The notes under the pieces: generated by a model | Database searches by the model: none | Told to the model about the DNA's origin: nothing | What the model saw: only the letters and a program-made list of their open reading frames with translations | Position numbers and translations under genes: made by a program | Part shown: positions 24,760 through 34,628 of the stretch, piece after piece | Position numbering within the stretch: position 1 is the stretch's first letter | Layout of the letters: each line of letters opens with the position of its first letter | Source of the DNA: Meiothermus cerbereus DSM 11376 | Lineage (GTDB): Bacteria; Deinococcota; Deinococci; Deinococcales; Thermaceae | Assembly: GCF_000620065.1 (NCBI RefSeq) | Contig: NZ_JHVI01000008.1 | Span: 62,001 to 126,000 of the forward strand | Length of the DNA: 64,000 bases | Direction: 5' to 3'

Positions 24760-25875
24760 CTAGAAGGCCACCAGGCCCACCCGCTCCTCGAAGGCCCGCT
24801 CGAGGCCGCTCTTGCCCAAAACCTCGCCCAGCGCCCTGAAGAACACCTGGTAGTGTTCAATCCGTGCACTTTCGCCCATTAATCCCAGACGCAGCACCTT
24901 TCCGGCAGTGGGGCCAATGCCCCCGGCCACCGAGACCCCGCGGGCATAGAGCCCCTTGCGAATTTCGGCTTCGTGCAGGCCCTGGGGCGGGCGCACCACC
25001 AGCACCGTGGGCAGGCGGGCACCCTGGGCGGCGTAGGCGCTGAAACCCAGCTCTTCCAGCAGCGACAACACCGTGGCGTACATGGTTTCGGCGCGCTTTT
25101 GCCGCTCTTCCAGGCCTTCTTCCAGGGCCAGCTTGAGGGCCTCCTCGAGGGCGTAGTGCAGCAGCACCGGCGAGGTGCAGAAGTAGCCTTCCTGCTCCCA
25201 GTACACCGCTACCCGCGACAGGTCGGAGTACCAGCCCCGCACCTGGCCCAAGCACTCACGCCCGCGCTGTGAAAGGGCAAAAGGCGCCAGCCCAGGCGGG
25301 GCCGAGAGGCATTTCTGGCTGCCGGTAAAGGCATAGTCTATGCCGAGTTTTTGCATCGAAAGCGGCATCATGCCGGCGGTGGTGACCGCATCCAGCATAA
25401 AAAGCGCCCCGTGGGCCTGTACCAGAGCAGCAATCTCTTCGACCGGGTTGAGCACACCGGTGCTGGTCTCGCCGTGTACCAGGGCCACCAGCTTGTAGGG
25501 GCGGTGGTTTAGTTCCTCAGCTACAGCCTGGGGGTCAATGGGGTGGCCCGGCTCGGAGCGCAGCACCTTGTAGTCGAACTGATAGGCGTGGGCAATTTCC
25601 ACCATGCGCTCGCCGAAGGTGCCGCTAACCAGCAGCAAAACCGCGTCCCCTTCGTCGGCCAGGTTGGTCAGGCCGGCTTCCATGCCCAGGCTGCCCGAAC
25701 CGGGCATGGCAGCCAGCAGCGCACCCTGGCCCGGGTCGAACAAAACGTTAAGATACTCGCGGATGCGGCGGTTGGTGGCCAGCACCTCGGGGTCGAGGTG
25801 GCCGCGCATCTCTTTGGCCAGGGCGGTTTGCACCCTGGGGTGAATGGGGGTGGGGCCGGGCGTCAAGAGAACCAT
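24760..25875 (-). CDS. Class V PLP aminotransferase (serine/alanine-glyoxylate type)
   Basis: A 371-residue fold-type I aminotransferase. The PLP lysine is Lys188 in TGSQKCLSAPPG; LDAVTTAG supplies the cofactor-binding Asp, and the N-terminal TPGPTPIHPRV and MPGSGSLGMEA blocks are typical of the alanine/serine-glyoxylate and SgaA-like group. Members move amino groups from serine or alanine to glyoxylate, or act on (S)-ureidoglycine or phosphonates; the substrate here is not decided. It has a ribosome binding site GGAGGA and a strongly structured 5' leader (25896-25970). Confidence 0.9.
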   Translation of the reverse strand: MVLLTPGPTPIHPRVQTALAKEMRGHLDPEVLATNRRIREYLNVLFDPGQGALLAAMPGSGSLGMEAGLTNLADEGDAVLLLVSGTFGERMVEIAHAYQFDYKVLRSEPGHPIDPQAVAEELNHRPYKLVALVHGETSTGVLNPVEEIAALVQAHGALFMLDAVTTAGMMPLSMQKLGIDYAFTGSQKCLSAPPGLAPFALSQRGRECLGQVRGWYSDLSRVAVYWEQEGYFCTSPVLLHYALEEALKLALEEGLEERQKRAETMYATVLSLLEELGFSAYAAQGARLPTVLVVRPPQGLHEAEIRKGLYARGVSVAGGIGPTAGKVLRLGLMGESARIEHYQVFFRALGEVLGKSGLERAFEERVGLVAF

Positions 25876-25895
25876 GCGTTTCCTCCAAACAAAAA

Positions 25896-25970
25896 GATTC
25901 TCCGCTGGGCAAACCCCTACGGCCTCTTCCGAAGAAGAGCGCCGTTAGAGGGTAGCTCGAGCGGAGAATC
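25896..25970 (-). ncRNA. Structured 5' leader of the aminotransferase gene
   Basis: On the minus strand GATTCTCCGCT pairs perfectly with AGCGGAGAATC (11 bp), enclosing about 53 bases. Inside is a long hairpin, CCCT-ACGGC-CTCTTC, loop TTCG, GAAGAG-GCCGT-AGGG. The closing stem is followed by five T and, 4 bases on, by the ribosome binding site. This could be a riboswitch, an attenuator or a protein-binding leader. I matched it to no known riboswitch class. Confidence 0.6.
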
Positions 25971-25998
25971 GCATCTGGCCTGAATATACAGGGGCATA

Positions 25999-26017
25999 TG
26001 CGCTTTGTCAAAGCGCA
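25999..26017 (+). promoter_or_regulatory. Perfect 9-bp palindrome upstream of dnaJ
   Basis: TGCGCTTTG, one base, CAAAGCGCA. It lies 97 bases before the dnaJ -10 box and 25 bases beyond the leader of the divergent aminotransferase gene, so it may be an operator for either. Confidence 0.45.
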
Positions 26018-26127
26018 CGGCCCGAAGCCCTATAAAACTGTGGCCCTGGGCAAATCCAGGCGGTTTTTGGGTTTGCTGGTGTCCAAAGCCACAAGAAAAA
26101 TACCTAAGCTTGGTAGACTAAACTTCG

Positions 26128-27204
26128 ATGAACGATTACTACGCAACCCTGGGTGTCGACCGGAACGCGAGCGCCGATGAGATCAAACGGGCCTATCGCA
26201 AACTGGCGCTCCAGTACCACCCCGACAAAAACCCCGGCAACAAGGAAGCCGAGGAGAAGTTTAAGCAAATTAACGAGGCTTACGCGGTGCTTTCCGACCC
26301 CGAGAAAAGGGCCAACTACGACCGCTACGGTACTGCTACGCCGGGTGGACTGGGGGGCGCTGGGGGCAACTTTGGCGATATCTTCGATTTGTTCGAGCAG
26401 GTATTTGGTTTTCGCACGCCGGGGGGGCCGGGCCGTGCGCCCCGTGGTGAAGACCTCGAGGTCGAGGTCGAGATGGAACTGGTGGACGTGCTGTACGGCG
26501 CCGAGAAGCAAATTGAGTACGACCGCCTGGTACCCTGCGAAACCTGCCACGGGCAGGGGGGTAAGCGCCAGACCTGCCGCTCCTGTGGGGGCCGGGGCAC
26601 GCTCGAGCAGGTTCAGCGCACTTTTTTTGGCAACATGGTGGCCCAGGTTCCCTGTACGGCCTGCCGGGGCCGGGGCTACACCCTATCCGAGACCTGCACG
26701 AGCTGCAAAGGTCAGGGCCGGGTGCGGCGTAAAGAGAAGATTCAGGTCAACATGCCAGCCGGCATAGACGAAAACCAGCTCCTGCGGGTTTCGGGCATGG
26801 GCAACCTGGGGCCGGGTGGGCCCGGTGACCTGTTCGTCCGCCCGCAGATTCAGCCCCACCCCCACCTCAGGCGCGAAGGCTCCAACCTGATTTACCAACT
26901 CAAGCTGGGGCTGGCCCAGGCTGCGCTGGGGGCCAAAGTGCATATACCGGGGCTGGAAGGGGAGCTCGAGCTCAGCGTACCCCCCGGCACCCACGACGGC
27001 GAAGTGTTCGAGCTCGAGGGCCAGGGTTTGCCCCACCCGGGCAGCCGCAGCCGGGGCAAGCTGCAGGTGATTACCCAGATTGCCGTGCCCACCCACCTGT
27101 CCAAAAAAGCCCGCGAGTTGCTGCGCCAATATGCCCATGAGGTGGGCGAAGAAGTTGCGCCCGAGGGCTTCTGGGACAAGGTGAAGCGGGTGTTTAGGGG
27201 GTAG
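26128..27204 (+). CDS. dnaJ: Chaperone DnaJ
   Basis: A 358-residue type I J-protein that stimulates DnaK. The J domain (1-70) has the HPD motif in YHPDKNPG. A Gly/Phe-rich linker ([14 protein letters not shown]) follows, then four zinc-binding CxxCxGxG repeats ([32 protein letters not shown]) and the C-terminal substrate domains. No dnaK or grpE is adjacent, so this is probably a second DnaJ outside the main heat-shock operon. A -10 box TAGACT (26114-26119) lies 8 bases before the ATG, making the mRNA nearly leaderless. Confidence 0.97.
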   Translation: MNDYYATLGVDRNASADEIKRAYRKLALQYHPDKNPGNKEAEEKFKQINEAYAVLSDPEKRANYDRYGTATPGGLGGAGGNFGDIFDLFEQVFGFRTPGGPGRAPRGEDLEVEVEMELVDVLYGAEKQIEYDRLVPCETCHGQGGKRQTCRSCGGRGTLEQVQRTFFGNMVAQVPCTACRGRGYTLSETCTSCKGQGRVRRKEKIQVNMPAGIDENQLLRVSGMGNLGPGGPGDLFVRPQIQPHPHLRREGSNLIYQLKLGLAQAALGAKVHIPGLEGELELSVPPGTHDGEVFELEGQGLPHPGSRSRGKLQVITQIAVPTHLSKKARELLRQYAHEVGEEVAPEGFWDKVKRVFRG

Positions 27205-27210
27205 TCCTGG

Positions 27211-27951
27211 TCACAACCCGATTGAGTTTTCGCGATCTTTGCTCCAGCGCCGAGGATTTTGTGCAATGTAATGGCGGCGGATGTTCAGTTCGTGTTCGTC
27301 TCGCAGGATGCGCTCGTAGTAGTTGGGTTGCCAGAAGTGGCCGTCGAACGGAGGCCAGCCCAGTTCCTTCACGCCCGTGATGTAGCGCCGTGTTGTCAGA
27401 GATTTGAACCGCCCCACAATGTCTGCCAACCGTAACCCCGTAGGGGCAGGCTCCCGTGCCTGCCCCATTGCTTGCCCCCGTGCCTGCTCCCGTGCTTGCC
27501 CCAATGCCTGCCCACCATCCCCCGGCAGCGATAGCGGGTTAACGGGGCAGGGTTGATTTGCCAGCGGGGGTTCGGGGTCAGGGCGGTCACGGGGGTCAGG
27601 GCGGTCACGGGGGTCAGGGCGGCCACAGGGGTCAGGGCGGCCACAGGGGTCAGGGCGGCCACAGGGGGCCGCCCTTACGGGGGTTTTTAGCACGATAATT
27701 CCGTGTATGTGATTTGGCATCACTACGAAGGCATCCACCTCTACGCCTGGGTAATGCGAGGGAATGGCCTCCCATAGGGCCAAAACCATCTTCCCAGCCG
27801 GGCTGAGGTAGACTTTCCCATCCGCCACCTCGCCCAATAAGCAGCGTCTTTGGTGGATGTTGATGGTCACGAAATAGGCCCCGGCCTGCGAATAGTCGTA
27901 ACCCTTCAGTCGAATAGAACGGCGATGGTGTCTGTCGGGGTCGTAGGGCAT
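27211..27951 (-). CDS. REP-associated tyrosine transposase (RAYT) with a repeat-derived insertion
   Basis: A 246-residue Y1 transposase of the IS200-like TnpA_REP group. The HUH motif is MPNHIHGIIV and the catalytic Tyr lies in the YYERILRDEHELNIRRHYIAQNP region. RAYTs process palindromic REP sequences. The insert between HIHGIIVLKTPV and APTGLRLADIVGRF is low-complexity: five CGRPDP/RDRPDP units and five GQAR/EQAR-type units, encoded by repeats that end in REP-like palindromes (27435-27683). ATG 27951 is preferred because a longer frame would start inside the terminator of the upstream gene. It converges on dnaJ. Confidence 0.88.
   Translation of the reverse strand: MPYDPDRHHRRSIRLKGYDYSQAGAYFVTINIHQRRCLLGEVADGKVYLSPAGKMVLALWEAIPSHYPGVEVDAFVVMPNHIHGIIVLKTPVRAAPCGRPDPCGRPDPCGRPDPRDRPDPRDRPDPEPPLANQPCPVNPLSLPGDGGQALGQAREQARGQAMGQAREPAPTGLRLADIVGRFKSLTTRRYITGVKELGWPPFDGHFWQPNYYERILRDEHELNIRRHYIAQNPRRWSKDRENSIGL
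27435..27683 (-). repeat. Pair of inverted REP-like palindromes with tandem repeats, inside the RAYT gene
   Basis: Left palindrome GGGGCAGGC / GCCTGCCCC (27442-27465) is preceded by CCCCGTA. Right palindrome AGGGCGGCC / GGCCGCCCT (27652-27675) is followed by TACGGGG. The ends are thus inverted copies of CCCCGTARGGGC. Between lie five 12-bp units GCYTGCYCC.. (27457-27516) and five 18-bp units of the type GGGGTCAGGGCGGYCACR (27574-27663). All unit lengths are multiples of three and keep the reading frame. Confidence 0.8.
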
Positions 27952-27965
27952 TGCTTGGATAATAC

Positions 27966-27992
27966 AAAAACCCTCCCCAGTAGCGGGGAGGG
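27966..27992 (-). terminator. Intrinsic terminator of mmsA
   Basis: On the minus strand CCCTCCCC and GGGGAGGG pair around GCTACT, followed by five T. It lies 18 bases after the mmsA stop and 15 bases before the RAYT start. Confidence 0.85.
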
Positions 27993-28009
27993 TCTGCACA
28001 TTCTGTATC

Positions 28010-29530
<1,521 letters not shown>

Positions 29531-29630
29531 GTGCTGCCTCCTTGTGGGCTAGGAATAAAGAGTGGGTTTGGGCCCAGATAGGTTTATGGTAGGAGCCAGG
29601 GCCCTGGATAGCAATGGACAGTCTGTCTAA

Positions 29631-31406
29631 TTACTTCGCGTACTCCACCGCCCGGCTCTCCCGCACCACCGTGACCTGTACCTGGCCGGGGTAGTTCATG
29701 TCGCGCTCGATGCGCCCGGCAATCTCGCGGGCCAGCAGGGTGGCTTTGGCATCGCTGATGCGGTCGGGCTTGACGATGACCCGTACCTCGCGCCCGGCCT
29801 GCACCGCGAAGGCGTTGTCCACACCGGGGAAGGAAAGGGCGATGCGCTCGAGCTGCTCCAGGCGCTGGATGTACTCTTCCAGGCTCTCGCGCCGCGCGCC
29901 AGGCCGGGCCGCGCTGATGGCGTCGGCAGCGGCGGCCAGCACCGAGTAGAGGGTCTCGCCGTTTTCGGGGTCGTGGTGGTGGGCGATGGCGTCGATGACC
30001 TCTTTGGGTTCGCCAAAGCGCGAGGCCAGGGTGATGCCAATCTCCACGTGGGTGCCCTCGATCTCGCGGTCTACCGACTTGCCCAGGTCGTGCAGCAGCC
30101 CGGCCCGGCGGCCCAAAGCAGCGTCCAGGCCCAGCTCGGCGGCCATGATGCCGGTCAGGTGGGCCACCTGTACCGAGTGCTTGAGCACGTTCTGACCATA
30201 CGAGGAGCGGAAGTGCAGCCGGCCCAGAAGCTGCACCAGCCCCGGCTTGAGGCCCACCACCCCGGCCTCGAGGGCGGCTTCCTCGCCGCGCTCGTAGATG
30301 AAGGTTTTCATCTCGTTTTTGGCCTTCTCCACCACCTCCTCGATGCGGCTGGGGTGGATGCGGCCATCGGCCACGAGCTGCTCGAGGGCCATTTTGGCAA
30401 TCTCGCGGCGCATGGGGTTGAAGCTGGACAAAAGCACCGCTTCGGGGGTGTCGTCAATGATCAAGTCTACCCCGGTGAGGGCCTCGAAGGTGCGGATATT
30501 GCGGCCTTCGCGCCCGATGATGCGGCCCTTCATGGCATCGGAGGGGATGGGCACCACCGAGACGGCCAGCGCAGCGGCGGTCTCGGAGGCCTGGCGCTGG
30601 GCGGCCTGGGCCAGCAGCTTCTGGGCTTCGCGCTTGACCTCGAGCCGGATGCGCTCGAGGTTGGCCTTAACCCGCAAGGCCTTTTCTTCTTCCAGCTCGG
30701 CGTCCAGCCGCGACAAGAGCAGGCGCTGGGCCTCCTCCCGGCTCATCCCGGCTACCTCCTGGAGCCTGAGGTCAATCTGCCGTTCGCGCTGGGCCAGCTC
30801 GGCCTGGCGGGCCTCGAGGGCCTTTTCCAGAGCGTCGAGCTTTTCTTCCTGCTCGTCAAGTTTGGCGGCTCGGGCATCGAGCTGTTCGCCCCGCCTTGCC
30901 AGCCGCTCGGTCTCGCGTTTGAGCTCCTCGCGTTCGGCCCGGCTGGCCTGTAGATCGGCTTGCAGGCGTTCGCGCTCGGCCTGGATGGAGGCGCGCTCGC
31001 TCGTCAGGGCCTCACGCTCGGCCTGCAGACTGGCTTGCAGGCGCTCGCGCTCTTCCCGGAGCTGCTGACGCAGGCGTTCTTCACCTTGCTGACGCAGGCG
31101 CTCGAGCTCGGCCTGGGTGCTCTGCCGCAGGCTATACACCTCACTCTGGGCGCTTTGCCGTAGGCTCTGGGCCTCGGCACGGGCGGTCTCGAGCAGGGCC
31201 TGGGCCTGGGTCTGGGCCTGCTCGAGGGCAGCCTGGGCCTGGCGACGGGCGGCTTCCAGGGTTTTCTGGGCTTCGTGGCGGGCGGCCTCGAGCTCGCTTT
31301 TGCTAACGTCGGTCTGGCGGTTGATGCGCTGCAACAGCACCACCACCACCACCGCCAGCACAATCACGATTAGTGTGAGAATCAAGTCCAGGGGATTAAA
31401 AACCAT
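29631..31406 (-). CDS. rny: Ribonuclease Y
   Basis: A 591-residue RNase Y, a membrane-anchored endoribonuclease that starts mRNA decay. Residues 7-25 (LDLILTLIVIVLAVVVVVLL) are the membrane anchor. A long Ala/Glu/Arg-rich coiled coil (about 30-270) leads to a KH domain (VVPIPSDAMKGRIIGREGRNIRTFEALTGV seen as blocks) and an HD domain with LLHDLGKSVD and AHHHDPE. ATG 31406 has GGAGGT at proper distance; the longer upstream frame is not supported. It follows recA after a 345-base gap on the same strand. Confidence 0.95.
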   Translation of the reverse strand: MVFNPLDLILTLIVIVLAVVVVVLLQRINRQTDVSKSELEAARHEAQKTLEAARRQAQAALEQAQTQAQALLETARAEAQSLRQSAQSEVYSLRQSTQAELERLRQQGEERLRQQLREERERLQASLQAEREALTSERASIQAERERLQADLQASRAEREELKRETERLARRGEQLDARAAKLDEQEEKLDALEKALEARQAELAQRERQIDLRLQEVAGMSREEAQRLLLSRLDAELEEEKALRVKANLERIRLEVKREAQKLLAQAAQRQASETAAALAVSVVPIPSDAMKGRIIGREGRNIRTFEALTGVDLIIDDTPEAVLLSSFNPMRREIAKMALEQLVADGRIHPSRIEEVVEKAKNEMKTFIYERGEEAALEAGVVGLKPGLVQLLGRLHFRSSYGQNVLKHSVQVAHLTGIMAAELGLDAALGRRAGLLHDLGKSVDREIEGTHVEIGITLASRFGEPKEVIDAIAHHHDPENGETLYSVLAAAADAISAARPGARRESLEEYIQRLEQLERIALSFPGVDNAFAVQAGREVRVIVKPDRISDAKATLLAREIAGRIERDMNYPGQVQVTVVRESRAVEYAK

Positions 31407-31751
31407 CAGTACCTCCAGGGGTTGCAAGGAGGTTCCCACAGTTTCAGGTCTGATTGGCGATTGGCTAAATACGTTTGTTGACTTTCTTAGGCACACCCCT
31501 GCGCTGAACGGTTCCTGCTCCCCGCCGGTATACCAGGCTGGGTTGTTTTGTATAACCTGCCCCGCACACCCAGTGCAGCAGAGATAAGAACCGTGACCAG
31601 ATTTGCCCAAGTCCCACGCCAAACCAGAGGTAGACCATTACCAAGCTCTACACCAAGCTGCCCCTTGACCCGGTGAGATACCACCGGGCATATTCTCAGA
31701 ACAATGGCTTCCTGGCCCTTCATACTGGGAGAACCCCACCTAGCAAGCAGT
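31407..31751 (-). other. 345-base gap between recA and rny without a gene
   Basis: I see no credible reading frame. A perfect 7-bp hairpin CCCGGTG / CACCGGG lies at 31669-31688, about 80 bases after the recA stop, without a T-run; it may mark the recA mRNA end. The rny promoter is presumably in the lower-numbered half, but I could not place a convincing -10/-35 pair. Confidence 0.4.
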
Positions 31752-32801
31752 TTATGCCTCGGCAACTACCTCAGAAGACGCCTCGTCCTCTGCGGGGGCT
31801 GCCAATACCGATAGCTTACCAGCTTGGGCCAAAACTTTCTCGCGTATCTCCTGAACCAGCCGCGGCTCGCCCTTAAGGAACTCGGCGGCTTTCTCCTTGC
31901 CCTGGCCCAGCCGGGTTTCGCCATAGGAAAGCCAGGACCCCGATTTATCAATCACCTCAGTGGCGATGGCCACCGTTACCAGGTCGGCCAGCGGGTCAAT
32001 GCCCTTGCCGAAGTACAGCTCGATCTCGTGCTCGCGGAAGGGCGGGGCCAGTTTGTTCTTGGTTACCTTGACCCGCACCCGGTTGCCCACCGCATCGTTG
32101 CCCGACTTGATAGGCTGGCCCTGCTTACGCACATCCAGCCGCACCGAGGCATAAAACTTGAGGGCCCGCCCGCCGGGGGTGGTCTCGGGGTTGCCGTACA
32201 TAACCCCTACCTTTTCCCGAATTTGGTTGATGAAGATGGCGGCAGTGTTGCTTTTGGAAAGCGCCGCCGTGAGCTTGCGCAGGGCCTGGCTCATCAAGCG
32301 GGCCTGGATACCCACAAAGGCGTCGCCCATCTGCCCCTCGATCTCGGCCTGGGGTACCAGCGCCGCTACTGAGTCAATCACGATCACGTCGATGGCGCCC
32401 GAGCGGGTCAGAAGCTCCACAATTTCCAGGGCCTGCTCGCCGGTGTCGGGCTGGGAGACCAAGAGGTCGTCGATGTTGACCCCCAGGCTTTTGGCATAGG
32501 TGGGGTCGAGGGCGTGCTCGGCGTCCACAAAGGCTGCTACCCCTCCCGCCTGCTGGGCCTGGGCGATGATGGAGAGGGCCAGGGTAGTCTTGCCGCCCGA
32601 CTCCGGCCCATAAATTTCGATAATCCGCCCTTTGGGAATTCCCCCGATGCCCAGGGCCATGTCCAGGCCCAGGCTTCCGGTGGAAATCACGTCCACTTGC
32701 TGCCGTGGGGCCTCGCCCAGGCGCATCACGGCCCCTTTGCCGAACTGCTTCTCGATGGATTTCAGGGCCCCTTCCAACGCTTTTTGCTTTTCTTTATCCA
32801 T
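31752..32801 (-). CDS. recA: Recombinase RecA
   Basis: A 349-residue RecA, the strand-exchange protein of homologous recombination and repair. Walker [10 protein letters not shown], Walker [11 protein letters not shown], loop L1/L2 regions and the [26 protein letters not shown] block are all intact. Length is normal. It follows thpR by 26 bases in the unit cinA-thpR-recA, an arrangement known in Thermus-group and other bacteria that links competence and recombination. No LexA-type palindrome was noted before it. Confidence 0.98.
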   Translation of the reverse strand: MDKEKQKALEGALKSIEKQFGKGAVMRLGEAPRQQVDVISTGSLGLDMALGIGGIPKGRIIEIYGPESGGKTTLALSIIAQAQQAGGVAAFVDAEHALDPTYAKSLGVNIDDLLVSQPDTGEQALEIVELLTRSGAIDVIVIDSVAALVPQAEIEGQMGDAFVGIQARLMSQALRKLTAALSKSNTAAIFINQIREKVGVMYGNPETTPGGRALKFYASVRLDVRKQGQPIKSGNDAVGNRVRVKVTKNKLAPPFREHEIELYFGKGIDPLADLVTVAIATEVIDKSGSWLSYGETRLGQGKEKAAEFLKGEPRLVQEIREKVLAQAGKLSVLAAPAEDEASSEVVAEA

Positions 32802-32826
32802 ATATGCTCCTACTGCTAGATACCGT

Positions 32827-33339
32827 TCAACCTAACGGAAACTGCTCTAAAACGCGGTATTGCGAACCCGAGCGCTCCAGCTTTGACTCTACCAAGCATA
32901 CTGCTTTGGCATGGAACCGAATATTCATCAGCAGGGGCCCCACGCGGGGGGCGGGGCCTTTTTTGCGGGCCAGGGTTAGGTGGGGCTTGAAAGGTGCGGC
33001 CTTTAGGTCGGGCAGGGCCTGCTGCAAGGCGGCAGCGAGGAGCTCGAGGCCTTCGCCACTGGCCTTGACAAACCAGACCCGGGGGGAGCCGCTGGGTGGG
33101 AAGTAGCCGGTGCCGCCCAGCTCCACCTCAAACGCCCTGACTCTGGCCGCGACTTCGCGCCCGATGCGGCGGAACTCCGGCAGGCGCTCGGGTGGCTGCT
33201 CGCCCAAAAAAAGCAGGGTGATGTGGAGCTGGTGGGGCGGGCTTGGCTTCCAGCCCCTGTAGCCCCGCAGCTTTTCCTGGGCTTGACTGAGGGCTGCTTG
33301 TACCTCGCGTGGGGGGAAGATGGCGTAAAAGAGCCTCAC
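32827..33339 (-). CDS. thpR: RNA 2',3'-cyclic phosphodiesterase (LigT family)
   Basis: A 170-residue 2H phosphoesterase. The two catalytic HxTx motifs are His39-I-T-L ([11 protein letters not shown]) and His120-L-T-L ([12 protein letters not shown]). Family members open 2',3'-cyclic phosphate ends of RNA and can ligate tRNA halves in the test tube. Length is normal. The start overlaps the cinA stop by 4 bases, so translation is coupled. Its place in a recA unit is conserved, though the reason is not known. Confidence 0.93.
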   Translation of the reverse strand: MRLFYAIFPPREVQAALSQAQEKLRGYRGWKPSPPHQLHITLLFLGEQPPERLPEFRRIGREVAARVRAFEVELGGTGYFPPSGSPRVWFVKASGEGLELLAAALQQALPDLKAAPFKPHLTLARKKGPAPRVGPLLMNIRFHAKAVCLVESKLERSGSQYRVLEQFPLG

Positions 33340-34538
33340 CTGAGCTCACCTACCAGAAAGGCCAGAGCGGCATGGGCTGCGCGCTGGCGCAACATCTCGC
33401 GGCTCGCTCCCGGCAAGCGGAAGTGCCTGGACTTCACGCCTTCCGGGCTGGCCAGGCCCACAAACAGGGTACCCACCGGCTGGCCCTCGAGCTCTTGGGG
33501 CCCGGCCACGCCGGTGGTCGAGAGGGCATAGCTCGCACCGAGCATATCGCGGGCGGCAGCGGCCATGGCCTCGGCAAAGGCCGACGAAACCACGCCGTGC
33601 TGGGCTGCGACCTCCGGGGGAATGGGGAGTTGCGACTTGGCCGCCGGGCTATAAAGCACCAGGCCCCCTAGGTAGTGTTGGGAGGCCCCCGAGACCCCCG
33701 TTAATAACGCACTCAAGACCCCCCCGGTCATGGACTCGAGGGTCGCCAGGGTGGCTTTTTGGCGCTCCAGCAGCTTTAAGGCCAGCGCAGGCAGGGTATC
33801 GCCGTCCTGTCCCCAGACCGCCTCACCCAGCAGGGGCCGAATCTGCGCGACGAGCGCTTCTACCTGGCCTGGCTCACCCCGCACCACCACCGCCACCCCG
33901 TCCATCTTGGCGTAGGTGCCCACCTGGGCTTGCCCATTGCGCCTGAACAAGTCGCCCAGCAGCTCCACAATGCGCGACTCGCCCAGGCCAAAGGTTTTGA
34001 AGGTGAGCTGCCGGTAGGGTTTTTGCGGCAGCCCCAGCTTTGGCAGGACTTCGGCCCACATGGGCCGCCACTCGGCGGGTGGGCCGGGCAGGCAGATCAG
34101 GTCTTTGTCCTTTTGGTGCACCCACCAGCCGGGTGCAGTGCCCCTGGGGTTGGCAATCCAGCGGGCCGAGGGAATCTTCATGGCCTGTTTGCGGTTGACC
34201 TCGGGCATCTTCCAGCCCCTGGCTTCAAACAACTTTTCCAGCCACTCCAGCACCTCTTGGTCGAGCAAAAGCTCCTCGCCCAAAGCAGCGGCGATAGCTT
34301 CGCGGGTGATGTCGTCGGGGGTAGGGCCGAGGCCCCCCGAAAGCACCACCAGACGCGCCTTTCCCCAGGCCTGACGCACTTCCTGGGCCAGGGTTTCCAG
34401 GTTGTCGGCTACCCGCAGGGTGCGGTGTATCTCCACAGCATAGGGCTGAAGGCTGACGGCAATCTCCGAGGTGTTGGTGTCTACGGTTTCGCCGTACAGC
34501 AGTTCATCCCCCACGCCGATTATTTCTGCTATAGACAT
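33336..34538 (-). CDS. cinA: CinA-family protein (nicotinamide-nucleotide amidase, competence-associated)
   Basis: A 400-residue two-domain CinA. The N-terminal MoCF-like pyrophosphatase domain shows GDELLYGETVDTN and SGGLGPTPDDITREAIA; the C-terminal PncC-type amidase domain shows ESMTGGVLSALLTGV and STTGVAGPQELEGQPVGTLFVG. Together they recycle NMN and ADP-ribose products; the name reflects induction with competence in some bacteria. It is the first gene of the cinA-thpR-recA unit, with AGGAG 8 bases before the ATG and a clear promoter at 34551-34579. Confidence 0.95.
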   Translation of the reverse strand: MSIAEIIGVGDELLYGETVDTNTSEIAVSLQPYAVEIHRTLRVADNLETLAQEVRQAWGKARLVVLSGGLGPTPDDITREAIAAALGEELLLDQEVLEWLEKLFEARGWKMPEVNRKQAMKIPSARWIANPRGTAPGWWVHQKDKDLICLPGPPAEWRPMWAEVLPKLGLPQKPYRQLTFKTFGLGESRIVELLGDLFRRNGQAQVGTYAKMDGVAVVVRGEPGQVEALVAQIRPLLGEAVWGQDGDTLPALALKLLERQKATLATLESMTGGVLSALLTGVSGASQHYLGGLVLYSPAAKSQLPIPPEVAAQHGVVSSAFAEAMAAAARDMLGASYALSTTGVAGPQELEGQPVGTLFVGLASPEGVKSRHFRLPGASREMLRQRAAHAALAFLVGELR

Positions 34539-34550
34539 AATAACTCCTAT

Positions 34551-34579
34551 ACATTACAACATTTTTTGAAAAAGGTCAA
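34551..34579 (-). promoter_or_regulatory. Promoter of the cinA-thpR-recA unit
   Basis: On the minus strand TTGACC, a 17-base spacer (T/A-rich) and TAATGT. The -10 box ends 12 bases before the cinA start, leaving only the ribosome binding site in the leader. This is one of the best -35/-10 pairs in the window. Confidence 0.7.
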
Positions 34580-34628
34580 AGGCCTGCCCTTCCATCATAC
34601 GAGCCGGTAGCGGGGCAGGGAAATCTTT

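Noticed and set aside
25896-25920. Possible ZTP riboswitch core on the plus strand (CCGCTGGGCAA)
   Set aside because: Only the 3' half resembles the ZTP consensus; the required upstream GUGACUGG-type part is absent and no plus-strand gene follows directly.
27574-27663. Regular 18-bp repeats as a possible CRISPR array
   Set aside because: The units are contiguous without spacers and lie in frame within a transposase gene. No other regularly spaced repeat with unique spacers was seen in the window.
31407-31622. 72-codon N-terminal extension of RNase Y
   Set aside because: RNase Y begins with its membrane anchor; ATG 31406 has a GGAGGT site and the extension is polar and unlike the family.
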